In this document: one piece after another, positions 17,417 through 24,855 of the stretch
Position numbering within the stretch: position 1 is the stretch's first letter
Layout: each line of letters starts with the position of its first letter
Notes under the pieces: generated by a model
What the model saw: the letters and a program-made list of their open reading frames with translations, nothing else
The model's database searches: none
Told to the model about the DNA's origin: nothing
Assembly: GCA_045594245.1 (NCBI GenBank)
Contig: JAZNYG010000023.1
Span: 1-64,000 of the forward strand
DNA: 64,000 nucleotides
Direction: 5' to 3'
Source of the DNA: UBA1189 sp045594245
GTDB lineage: Bacteria; Bacteroidota; Bacteroidia; Bacteroidales; Bacteroidaceae
Made by a program: the position numbers and the translations under genes

Positions 17417-17480
17417 AGAAAAAAAATACAACTTTTTTTGATTTCTTTGCCAAAAATGCTTGCATTGTTTTGATTTTTAC

Positions 17481-17488
17481 TATATTTG
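17481..17488 (+). promoter_or_regulatory. -7 element of the histone-like gene
   Basis: TATATTTG matches TAnnTTTG and lies 28 bp before the ATG at 17517. Only a weak TTG stands 18 bp upstream. Confidence 0.5.
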
Positions 17489-17516
17489 CATTCGTAATCA
17501 ATAAATTGTAAAAGAA

Positions 17517-17693
17517 ATGAAAGAACTTATTGCACAAATTCAGGAAAAGTATGCTGCTTATGCAGTAGATGCAGCTCTTCAGGCTGAAAAGGGAAACAAA
17601 GCTGCTGGTACACGCGCTCGCAAGGCTTCTCTCGAGATTGAGAAGTTGATGAAGGAGTTCCGTAAAGCTTCTTTGGAAGAGTCTAAGAAGTAA
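17517..17693 (+). CDS. histone H1-like protein
   Basis: This 58-residue basic protein begins MKELIAQIQEKYAAYAVDAA and contains EKGNKAAGTRARKASLEIEK, the hallmark of the small Bacteroidota histone H1/Hc1-like family. Members are abundant lysine/alanine-rich proteins thought to bind DNA. The KAAGTRARKASLE core and the C-terminal basic helix are fully present, and the length is normal. It is a single-gene unit with its own -7 element at 17481-17488 and a strong terminator at 17713-17743. A ribosome-binding site is not prominent (AAAAGAA), as is usual in this phylum. Confidence 0.85.
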   Translation: MKELIAQIQEKYAAYAVDAALQAEKGNKAAGTRARKASLEIEKLMKEFRKASLEESKK

Positions 17694-17712
17694 TCTGTAC
17701 TTCTTTAACCTT

Positions 17713-17743
17713 AAAAAGACCATTGCCACAATGGTCTTTTTTT
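17713..17743 (+). terminator. intrinsic terminator of the histone-like gene
   Basis: AAGACCATTG and CAATGGTCTT pair around a 3-base loop and a T-run follows, 20 bp after the stop codon. Confidence 0.9.
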
Positions 17744-17816
17744 ATTTTCAGTGCTCACCTCTCAACACATACAGTTCACGGAAGAATAACACGTATGTAT
17801 AATGGAGCAACAAAAA

Positions 17817-17845
17817 AAAGGAGGTTTTTAGACCTCCTTTTCCTC
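17817..17845 (-). terminator. intrinsic terminator of the flotillin operon
   Basis: On the minus strand AGGAGGT and ACCTCCT arms surround a short loop and are followed by eight T residues, about 25 bp beyond the flotillin stop. Confidence 0.85.
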
Positions 17846-17870
17846 TTATTTGACAAATCTTATCCTACCA

Positions 17871-19241
17871 TTATTTCTTTACCTCCTCAACGGGAGTAAT
17901 GTCCTGTGCACTTTTCTTACCAAGATATTCCGGAAGGTTCATTCCTGCAAGGTCAAAAAGATCACTCAAAGGAGGAACAGACTTCATCAGACCTGATACG
18001 AAGTTGGCCGTAGAGCCTTTGCCATCGGTACCATTACCAGAATCCCATACGGTAACGTGATCGATGTTAACACCCTTGACAGCCTCAACCTGTGTCTTAA
18101 CCAGTTCAGGCAGCTTCTCCAGCAAAAGGAGCATATATGCCTTGTTGGCATCGCCACCAGCTGCTTCCACCATCTTGTCATAACCAGCAGCCTGCTTGGT
18201 AAGGATTTCGTAGAGACCCTTAGCCTCAGCCTCCATCTTGGCATAAATAGCATCAGCATCACCCTTTGCATTCACGCGGGCCTTTTCTGCCTCGGCCTCG
18301 GCCTCGATGATACGACGTTGCTTCTCAATCTCCTCGGGCACGATGATGTTGGCCTGTTGGGTAGAACGCTCACGCTCGGCACGGGCAAGCTCGGCTTCTT
18401 TCTCAGCAGCATACGCCTCTTGCAAAGCCTTGGCCTGTTGTACCTTCTCGGCTGCTGTAGCCAAGCGGTTAGCTTCAGCCTCCTTCTCACGACGATAGGC
18501 GTTAGAATTGGCAATCTCAATCTGGGCGTTGTTCTCACCCTTTACGGCGATAGCGTTAGCCTCAGAGGTCTTAATACGGGTATCACGCACAGCCTCAGCC
18601 TTACCGATTTCACCATACTTGTCCTGTTCGGCCACGCTAACCTTAGCCTCATTGATAGCCTTGGCAGCAGCCTCCTTACCGAGAGCCTCGATATAGCCAG
18701 ACTCGTCCTTGATATCGGTTACGTTCACGTTGATGAGGCGAAGACCAATCTTCTTCAACTCTACCTCTACGTTCTTGGAGATGTTGTCGAGGAACTTATC
18801 GCGGTCGCTGTTGATTTCTTCAATAGACATGGTTGCGATAACCAGACGAAGCTGACCAAAGAGAATATCACGAGCAAGTTCCTGAATCTCATTAGAAGTA
18901 AGACCAAGCAAACGCTCAGCGGCATTATTCATAGAATCGGGCTCAGTAGAGATACCAACAGTAAAGCGGCAAGGTACGTCCACGCGAATGTTCTGGCGTG
19001 ACAGAGCATTCGTTAGATTGGCATCAATGGAGATAGGAGTCAAGTTGAGGTATGCATAGTCCTGAATGATGGGCCATACAAATTTACCACCACCATGGAT
19101 ACACTTGGCAGAGCCACCGCCAGTCTTTCCATAAACTACCAAAACCTTGTCTGAAGGACAACGTCTGTAACGACGAATCACGGCTGCTACGGTTGCAAAA
19201 GCCACAACCACAACTATCAGCCCTAAGAATGCAATGTTCAT
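17871..19241 (-). CDS. flotillin-family (SPFH) membrane protein
   Basis: The 456-residue protein has an N-terminal membrane anchor (about 1-22, MNIAFLGLIVVVVAFATVAA), an SPFH/band-7 domain (about 30-200, with DILFGQLRLVIATMSIEEIN), and a long Ala/Glu-rich coiled coil (about 190-345, with repeated EAEA and KAEA patterns), ending in a polar tail. This is the flotillin/FloT architecture. Flotillins form membrane scaffolds that organise lipid domains and associated proteins. The gene follows an NfeD-type gene by 41 bp on the same strand. That partnership is characteristic of bacterial flotillins and supports the call. Client proteins cannot be inferred. Confidence 0.92.
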   Translation of the reverse strand: MNIAFLGLIVVVVAFATVAAVIRRYRRCPSDKVLVVYGKTGGGSAKCIHGGGKFVWPIIQDYAYLNLTPISIDANLTNALSRQNIRVDVPCRFTVGISTEPDSMNNAAERLLGLTSNEIQELARDILFGQLRLVIATMSIEEINSDRDKFLDNISKNVEVELKKIGLRLINVNVTDIKDESGYIEALGKEAAAKAINEAKVSVAEQDKYGEIGKAEAVRDTRIKTSEANAIAVKGENNAQIEIANSNAYRREKEAEANRLATAAEKVQQAKALQEAYAAEKEAELARAERERSTQQANIIVPEEIEKQRRIIEAEAEAEKARVNAKGDADAIYAKMEAEAKGLYEILTKQAAGYDKMVEAAGGDANKAYMLLLLEKLPELVKTQVEAVKGVNIDHVTVWDSGNGTDGKGSTANFVSGLMKSVPPLSDLFDLAGMNLPEYLGKKSAQDITPVEEVKK

Positions 19242-19282
19242 AATTGTTTGTTGTTTTTAATGGGTTATGTTATAAAAGTTTA

Positions 19283-19846
19283 TTATATGCGTTCTACTTC
19301 CAAAAGTTCCGAACCTATCACCTTGGTAACACGTACCTTTGCACCAGTAGGAATTTCTTCCCCCTCGGTCATTGCCTCAATTTCATGCATTGATCCACGC
19401 ACACTCACCATTATTTTTCCGCTTCCTTTCTTCTCGCCAGGAATGCGCAGGTAGGTATCAGCCACCAAGCCTATGGCTTCCTCCATATGGAAGGTCTTGT
19501 CTGTCGACAGTTTCATAACCTGACGTAGTATAATAACGAAAATGATGACGAAGAGCAGACCTACTCCCATGGCAGCCACCTGCAACCACATCATATTGGG
19601 AATCACGTCGTGCAACACCACACCTCCCCATCCATATCCGAGCATGAAGTTTACCAGATTGCGGAAGGTGAAGTAGCCTGACACACCGTCCATCTCCACA
19701 TCTTCAAATCCTGCTCCATCATCAGTATCGGCATCAAGGCCAAGGAATGCCATAATTGTCTGCACCAAGAAAAATGTACTTGAAATAATTGCCAATCCCC
19801 AAAAAACCTGCATGGGGAGTTCCATCGCTAGAAATTTGTCCATCAT
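19283..19846 (-). CDS. NfeD-family membrane protein, flotillin partner
   Basis: The 187-residue protein has membrane segments at about residues 13-35 and 88-110 (WLQVAAMGVGLLFVIIFVII). A C-terminal OB-fold-like domain (about 120-187) contains GLVADTYLRIPG and GAKVRVTKVIGSELLEVE. This matches the short NfeD1b type, which lacks a serine protease domain and is encoded with flotillins. An acidic stretch (DADTDDGAGFEDVEMDG) lies between the membrane segments. It is the first gene of a two-gene unit with the flotillin downstream. It probably assists assembly or stability of the flotillin, as inferred from the gene pair. Confidence 0.85.
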   Translation of the reverse strand: MMDKFLAMELPMQVFWGLAIISSTFFLVQTIMAFLGLDADTDDGAGFEDVEMDGVSGYFTFRNLVNFMLGYGWGGVVLHDVIPNMMWLQVAAMGVGLLFVIIFVIILRQVMKLSTDKTFHMEEAIGLVADTYLRIPGEKKGSGKIMVSVRGSMHEIEAMTEGEEIPTGAKVRVTKVIGSELLEVERI

Positions 19847-19962
19847 AATCTTTACTTATTATATATGCTTACAAAATTACAATAATAATTGATATTTACT
19901 GCGTTTTATATATTATTTTTCAAAAAAAAGCGAGATTTCGCGATTATTGAGTAAGGCATTGC

Positions 19963-19997
19963 AAAAAAACCGCCTTCGACATCCGAGGCGGCTTTCT
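19963..19997 (-). terminator. intrinsic terminator of the rubrerythrin gene
   Basis: On the minus strand GCCGCCT and AGGCGGT arms flank a loop of about 10 bases and seven T residues follow, just beyond the rubrerythrin stop. Confidence 0.85.
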
Positions 19998-20017
19998 TAC
20001 TATCCGTAAATAAATCA

Positions 20018-20554
20018 TTAATAGTTCTCCGGTTTGATTTGGAAATGTGCCTGCGGATGATTGCAAACGGGGCAAACTTCAGGAGCCTCCTTGCCTACGC
20101 AGATGTGACCACAGTTGCGGCACTGCCAGATGCAGTCGCCATCGCGTGAGAACACCAATTTACCCTTCACATTCTCTAATAATTTGAGGTAGCGTTCCTC
20201 GTGCTCTTTCTCGATAGCAGCTACGCCCTCAAAGAGTTCTGCAATATGGCTGAAGCCCTCTTCACGAGCCTCTACAGCCATCTGAGCATACATATCAGTC
20301 CACTCCTCATGCTCGCCTGCAGCAGCAGCGACCAAGTTCTCGGCCGTGCAGCCAATGCCGCCCAACAATTTGAACCACATTTTTGCATGCTCCTTCTCAT
20401 TATCGGCAGTTTCCTGGAAGATAGCAGCAATCTGTTCATAACCCTCCTTTTTTGCCTTTGATGCAAAATATGTATACTTATTGCGAGCTTGTGACTCACC
20501 AGCAAATGCTGTCCAAAGATTCTTTTCTGTTTTTGTACCTTTTAATTCTTCCAT
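20018..20554 (-). CDS. rubrerythrin
   Basis: This 178-residue non-haem iron protein reduces peroxides in anaerobes. The ferritin-like diiron domain has the two conserved ExxH motifs (DNEKEHAKMW and AIEKEHEERY), and the C-terminal rubredoxin-like domain has the Cys pairs CRNCGHIC and CPVC. I choose the ATG at 20554 (MEELKGTKTEKNLW), where homology starts. An upstream ATG at 20629 would overlap the promoter. It appears to be a single-gene unit with its own promoter and terminator, consistent with oxidative-stress control, although no operator is recognisable. Confidence 0.93.
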   Translation of the reverse strand: MEELKGTKTEKNLWTAFAGESQARNKYTYFASKAKKEGYEQIAAIFQETADNEKEHAKMWFKLLGGIGCTAENLVAAAAGEHEEWTDMYAQMAVEAREEGFSHIAELFEGVAAIEKEHEERYLKLLENVKGKLVFSRDGDCIWQCRNCGHICVGKEAPEVCPVCNHPQAHFQIKPENY

Positions 20555-20598
20555 AATCGTATTATTGTTTTTATAAATGATTGTTACGTATCTTTCCG

Positions 20599-20629
20599 CA
20601 AAGATAGTTTGAATTTTAATTTGAGACAA
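20599..20629 (-). promoter_or_regulatory. promoter of the rubrerythrin gene
   Basis: On the minus strand TTG at 20627-20629 and TATCTTTG at 20599-20606 are 20 bp apart. The position excludes the upstream ATG at 20629 as the normal start. Confidence 0.75.
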
Positions 20630-20701
20630 GAACTCTCAAAAAAAATATTTCATGTTTTACAACACAAATCAGCAAACAATCCATAAAAGTCTACAACACG
20701 C

Positions 20702-21535
20702 TCAATCGCATTTTTCCTTTAATTCGACTTTTGTCTCACCGATATATTGACCATTCTTACCGACATGCATCAATAGGACATCACGACCATCTAGATTCTG
20801 ATAGTAGAGTGGCTTCTTAAAATAGGAGTGAGTATGTCCACCAAGCACAAGGTCTAGATATCGAGTACCGGCAATCAAGTGTTCATCATCAACGCCATTA
20901 GTGGTCTGCCAGCCTAAGTGCGAAAGGCACACGACCACATCACACCTCTCCTGATTCTTAAGGATAGCCGCCACAGAATCGGCCACCTCGATAGGATCAC
21001 GATAATTCACCCCCTTACAATTGGCCTCGGCTACCAACCCTTGTAATTGAGGCCCCACTCCAACGAACCCTATACGCACCCCGTCAACTACTGTTATGTG
21101 GTATGGACGTACAAAAGCAGCTACAGAGGTTCCCAAAAAGTCGTAGTTAGTAGAGACGATAGGGAATTCAGCCATGGCAAAGATACGCGCCATATTTTCC
21201 AGACCAAAATCAAACTCATGATTGCCGATTGTAGCCACATCATAGCCCATAACATTCATCAACACGACTTCAGCCGCACCCTTAAAAAGATTATAATAAA
21301 GCGAGCCTTGCGAGAAATCGCCACAATCGACCAGCAACAGTTGAGGATTCTCCTTACGCATCTGCTCCACGAAAGTAGCGCGGCGCATATATCCGCCAAG
21401 CCCCGTTTTGCTATCAGGTTCAATACAACTGTGTGTATCGCTTGTATGCAGTATGGTTATGCTCTTGCCTGCTTGTGCACAGAGCATCAGCGGCGCAATA
21501 CTCAACAAGACAAATAGATATAATAAACGTTTCAT
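20702..21535 (-). CDS. 5'-nucleotidase-type metallophosphatase, catalytic half
   Basis: The 277-residue exported protein has a signal peptide (about 1-20) and the metallophosphoesterase motifs of the UshA family: HTSDTHSCIEP, VDCGDFSQGSLYY, GNHEFDFG and LGGHTHSYF. These residues bind two metal ions and the phosphate. The substrate-binding C-terminal domain of classical 5'-nucleotidases is missing here but is encoded by the gene immediately upstream (21551-22339, 15 bp away). The enzyme therefore appears split into two polypeptides, an arrangement common in Bacteroidales. It probably hydrolyses extracellular nucleotides in the periplasm. Confidence 0.88.
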   Translation of the reverse strand: MKRLLYLFVLLSIAPLMLCAQAGKSITILHTSDTHSCIEPDSKTGLGGYMRRATFVEQMRKENPQLLLVDCGDFSQGSLYYNLFKGAAEVVLMNVMGYDVATIGNHEFDFGLENMARIFAMAEFPIVSTNYDFLGTSVAAFVRPYHITVVDGVRIGFVGVGPQLQGLVAEANCKGVNYRDPIEVADSVAAILKNQERCDVVVCLSHLGWQTTNGVDDEHLIAGTRYLDLVLGGHTHSYFKKPLYYQNLDGRDVLLMHVGKNGQYIGETKVELKEKCD

Positions 21536-21550
21536 AACTCCTATTAATAC

Positions 21551-22339
21551 TTAATCACCAACAATACCAGGTATTTCAACGATTTGAATCCTGCCATCCA
21601 ACTTCGACTCTATTTTATTTCCAGCTTGGGCTTTGCGCACAATATAGTTGGTCACAACTTGCCGTAAAGTGAGCGTATCGAACAGTTGGCGTTCAGTACC
21701 ATCACGTAGCACGTTCATACCATCATTCCCTTCAGCCAGATAATCAATAGTAGCAATGCGGTAATCCTTGTTGGGATTGATTGGTAAGCCATTCACCCTA
21801 GAACTCTGCAACTGACCATCTTTACTAATAATCAACTGTGCTCCACTAATACCCTGCCCGCCTACGGCCGCGAAACACTGGAAGAGATCCAAAAGCTGTT
21901 CACCAGTAAGCGTCAACGTGAAGAGTTTATTCTCAAAAGGGAATACCTTATAAACATCACCTACCGTGATATTTCCCTCGGGTAGTGAGCTACGTAGTCC
22001 GCCCATATTCATAATGCCGACATCAGCAGGAGCACCGCCATACTTTAGAGCCGCTTCACGCAAGATGTCGGCCGCAAGGTTCGATAGCAGACTCTCGGGA
22101 CGCCCCGCTTCCATATACTGAGTGCTCACGCCGAGCACTGGAGCTTGCATTTTGCGCACCTCTTCCTTGAAGCGCGTGAGATATTCTGTTGCCAAAACAT
22201 GAGGTACTGAATCAAACAATGCATTGATTTCATGACGTGTACCACTAACCTGAATAACCTCATACCCAGAATGGCAGGCCACCAAGCATAATACATATAC
22301 AAGCAAAGCCAGCCGTTTATTGTGACATCGAGCTTTCAT
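21551..22339 (-). CDS. 5'-nucleotidase C-terminal-domain lipoprotein
   Basis: The 262-residue product carries a lipoprotein signal ending in LCLVACHSG, so it is probably anchored to a membrane. It has the 5'-nucleotidase C-terminal domain signatures NMGGLRSSLPEGNITVGDVY, FPFENKLFTLTLTGEQL and DYLAEGNDGMN. That domain binds the nucleoside in full-length enzymes. The metal-binding half is encoded by the next gene. The two genes are 15 bp apart on the same strand and form an operon with this one first. Physical association of the halves is inferred. Confidence 0.85.
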   Translation of the reverse strand: MKARCHNKRLALLVYVLCLVACHSGYEVIQVSGTRHEINALFDSVPHVLATEYLTRFKEEVRKMQAPVLGVSTQYMEAGRPESLLSNLAADILREAALKYGGAPADVGIMNMGGLRSSLPEGNITVGDVYKVFPFENKLFTLTLTGEQLLDLFQCFAAVGGQGISGAQLIISKDGQLQSSRVNGLPINPNKDYRIATIDYLAEGNDGMNVLRDGTERQLFDTLTLRQVVTNYIVRKAQAGNKIESKLDGRIQIVEIPGIVGD

Positions 22340-22405
22340 TATTTTTTCTTTCTTTGTTTTTGCAATGGCAAAAGTAGCATAAATTTGTGTATGTTCACTA
22401 AATCT

Positions 22406-22571
22406 GCACTATTTTTAGTCTGTTTACAGACAGAAATTAGGCTGCGGCTCGGAAATAATCAAATAAATATTTGTTTTTTCGCTCGCCTTGCACTAATTTT
22501 AGCCTGCTTTGCAGTCAGAAGATAGGCTGCACCTCAAAAAAATCAAATAAATTTGTTTTTTCGCTCGGTTT
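22406..22571 (+). repeat. two tandem copies of a promoter-like repeat upstream of rplS
   Basis: Units of about 84 and 82 bp at 22406-22489 and 22490-22571 share GCACTA(T/A)TTTTAG, TTAGGCTGC, AATCAAATAAAT and TTTGTTTTTTCGCTCG in the same order. A third unit begins at 22572 and becomes the real promoter. Each copy contains a TTTG box and a degenerate -7 region, so this looks like duplicated promoter DNA. Confidence 0.8.
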
Positions 22572-22583
22572 GCACTATCTTTG
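22552..22583 (+). promoter_or_regulatory. promoter of rplS
   Basis: TTTG at 22552-22555 and TATCTTTG at 22576-22583 with a 20-bp spacer. The leader to the start codon is about 80 nt and contains CGCAA/TTGCG arms that could form a weak hairpin. Confidence 0.8.
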
Positions 22584-22669
22584 CACCCGCTTTCGCGCAA
22601 TCGCTGTCATAGGAAGAGTAACTTGATATGTTGCGTTGGGACGATATAACAATTAATAATTAAAAAGAA

Positions 22670-23035
22670 ATGGATTTAATTAAAATTGCTGAAGAAGCAT
22701 TTGCTACTGGTAAAGAGGGTCAGGTTCCCGCTTTTAAGGCTGGTGACACTGTAACCGTAGCGTATCGTATTGTCGAGGGTAACAAGGAGCGTGTACAGCT
22801 CTACCGCGGTGTAGTAATCAAGATTTCAGGTCACGGCTACAACAAGCGTTTTACTGTTCGTAAGATGTCTGGCACTGTAGGTGTTGAGCGTATCTTCCCC
22901 ATCAACTCCCCGGCTATCGACAGCATCGTAGTGAACAAGGTTGGTAAGGTTCGTCGCGCTAAGTTGTACTACCTGCGTGCTCTTACCGGTAAGAAGGCTC
23001 GTATTAAAGAAAAACGAGTTGTTATTGCGAAGTAA
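22670..23035 (+). CDS. rplS: 50S ribosomal protein L19
   Basis: The 121-residue protein shows the L19 signatures FKAGDTVTVAYRIVEGNKER, QLYRGVVIKISG, FTVRKMSGTVGVERIFPINS and VGKVRRAKLYYLRALTGKKA. It sits at the 30S-50S interface of the ribosome. The length is normal. It is transcribed alone from the promoter at 22552-22583 and stops at a strong terminator. In many bacteria rplS follows rpsP, rimM and trmD. In Bacteroidota it is usually separate, as here. The leader could carry autogenous control, but nothing recognisable is seen. Confidence 0.97.
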   Translation: MDLIKIAEEAFATGKEGQVPAFKAGDTVTVAYRIVEGNKERVQLYRGVVIKISGHGYNKRFTVRKMSGTVGVERIFPINSPAIDSIVVNKVGKVRRAKLYYLRALTGKKARIKEKRVVIAK

Positions 23036-23056
23036 TCACTTACGTATTACGAAATA

Positions 23057-23086
23057 TAAAAGGCCTTCTTCTGGAGGCCTTTTATT
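23057..23086 (+). terminator. intrinsic terminator of rplS
   Basis: AAAAGGCCT and AGGCCTTTT arms with a short loop are followed by ATTTTAT, 22 bp after the rplS stop. Confidence 0.85.
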
Positions 23087-23254
23087 TTATGCAGCATGAC
23101 ACTCAGTTCTCCGTCTTCATTTCGAGCGAAAGTGCCATCATAACATTTAGAAAACCTGCTACATTTCGAGCCGCACTACCTTGTTGGCAAACTGTCCGTT
23201 GAGGGCATCCTCTACGCCTCAACACTCTAGTTTGCCACAAAAAGTTCAAGTAAC

Positions 23255-23285
23255 TTGACATTTTACCCGCTTATTTGTATCTTTA
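23255..23285 (+). promoter_or_regulatory. probable promoter of the anSME gene
   Basis: TTG at 23255-23257 and TATCTTTA at 23278-23285 are 20 bp apart. The last base deviates from TAnnTTTG. The start codon is 116 bp downstream. Nothing else is seen in the roughly 310-bp gap after the rplS terminator. Confidence 0.55.
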
Positions 23286-23400
23286 CATCCCATAAAACAA
23301 ACATATCTAATAATACGTAGCAGAATAAAGATACGCGACAGCCGCAAAAAAGAAAAATGCACATAATTACACTTCCACATAAATATAGCACTAACAACAT

Positions 23401-24687
23401 ATGAACAAACAGGCCTTACACTTTACCGATGCTCAAAAGCTGATGCGCCCTACAGCATTCACAACGATGATAAAGCCTGTGGGTTCGTCGTGCAACCTCG
23501 ACTGCGACTACTGCTACTACTTAGGCAAGGCCAACCTCTACAGAGGACACCAACCGAAAATGAGCGAAGAGTTGCTGGAGCGATACATCAGCCAATACAT
23601 CGAGGCAGTGCAGGTGTCTGTGGTGACCTTCTGCTGGCATGGTGGGGAGCCTCTGCTGGCGGGACTCGACTTCTACGAGAAAGCGGTGACACTACAAAAC
23701 AAGTACAGAGGCAACAAACAGATAGAAAACTCACTACAAACCAATGGATTGCTGATAACACCCGAGTGGTGCGACTTCTTCCGTCGCAACAATTTCCTCA
23801 TAGGCCTCTCACTCGACGGTCCGAAGGACATACATGACGCCTACCGCCACGACCGCGGAGGGAAGCCCACCTTTGACCGCGTGATGCGAGCTCTGGAGAT
23901 GATGGCCGTCAATGGCGTGGAGTACAACACACTAAGCACCATCAATAACCGCTGTGCCGGACGCGGCCGCGAGGTGTATGAGTTCATGCGTTCAGTGAGC
24001 AGATATATGCAGTTCTTGCCGGTAGTGGAAATGACAGCCAATGGCTTAAACGGCTCCATCAACCATCAACCATCAACCATTAACCGTCCCGCCATTGTCC
24101 CTCCCGGCACACCGGGAGCTACCCAGGCACCTTGGAGCATCACCCCCAAGGCATTCGGCAAATTTATGTGCGATATTTTCGACGAATGGGTCGTGCAGGA
24201 TGTAGGCGAACGCTTCGTACAATTGTTCGACATCACTCTGGCGCAGTGGTGCGGCGTACAACCCTCGCAATGTTCATTCTGCCCTACATGTGGCGACGGG
24301 CTGGTGGTGGAGCACAATGGCGACGTGTATATGTGCGACCACTTCGTGTATCCCGAATACCGCCTCGGCAACATCGGCGAGGAGCACTTGCGTGACCTGC
24401 AGCGCAAGCCTGAACTTTTCCGTTTCGGTGTGGAGAAGCGGAATGCATTGCCCACCGATTGCCGCAAGTGCGAGTACCTCTTTGCCTGTCGGGGAGAATG
24501 CCCCAAGCACCGCTTCGCGACTACGCGAAGAGGGGAGAAAGGACTCAATACACTATGCGAGGGCTACAAATACTTCTTTGAATATACAGCTCCCTATATG
24601 GAGCGCATGAAAGAGCTGCTCGCACTGGGCAAGGAGGCAGCACACATCATGCCTTGGGCACGGCAAAAGCGTGGATTTGCTGGCTGA
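23401..24687 (+). CDS. anaerobic sulfatase-maturating enzyme (radical SAM)
   Basis: The 428-residue cytoplasmic enzyme oxidises the active-site serine or cysteine of sulfatases to formylglycine. The radical-SAM cluster is CNLDCDYCYYLGK (Cys31, Cys35, Cys38). The SPASM region carries further cluster cysteines in CSFCPTCGDG, VYMCDHF, CRKCEYLFACRGEC. The conserved SLDGPKDIHDAYR is near residue 136. The serine-type sulfatase at 7387 is a plausible client. Between the two domains, at about residues 217-237, the protein has an insert encoded by a 7-base tandem array (24058-24085) of the kind otherwise found between genes. The gene is alone, with no sulfatase adjacent. Confidence 0.93.
   Translation: MNKQALHFTDAQKLMRPTAFTTMIKPVGSSCNLDCDYCYYLGKANLYRGHQPKMSEELLERYISQYIEAVQVSVVTFCWHGGEPLLAGLDFYEKAVTLQNKYRGNKQIENSLQTNGLLITPEWCDFFRRNNFLIGLSLDGPKDIHDAYRHDRGGKPTFDRVMRALEMMAVNGVEYNTLSTINNRCAGRGREVYEFMRSVSRYMQFLPVVEMTANGLNGSINHQPSTINRPAIVPPGTPGATQAPWSITPKAFGKFMCDIFDEWVVQDVGERFVQLFDITLAQWCGVQPSQCSFCPTCGDGLVVEHNGDVYMCDHFVYPEYRLGNIGEEHLRDLQRKPELFRFGVEKRNALPTDCRKCEYLFACRGECPKHRFATTRRGEKGLNTLCEGYKYFFEYTAPYMERMKELLALGKEAAHIMPWARQKRGFAG
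24058..24085 (+). repeat. heptamer array inside the anSME coding region
   Basis: Three copies of ATCAACC plus one ATTAACC stand in tandem inside the open frame and encode part of INHQPSTIN. The 7-base unit is not a multiple of three, so gain or loss of one unit would shift the frame. Confidence 0.8.
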
Positions 24688-24855
24688 TTTGCAAAGAGAA
24701 GATACCAAAAAACACCGTTACGACAACGTCACGACAACAGCCAAGCTCAATCGTCACGTTTTTTGTTAAAAAATCATTAAAAAAACATACACCATATCCA
24801 CATCTTTTTCTAATTTTGAATTTTAGATAAACAACCTTTAAAAACACATATACAT

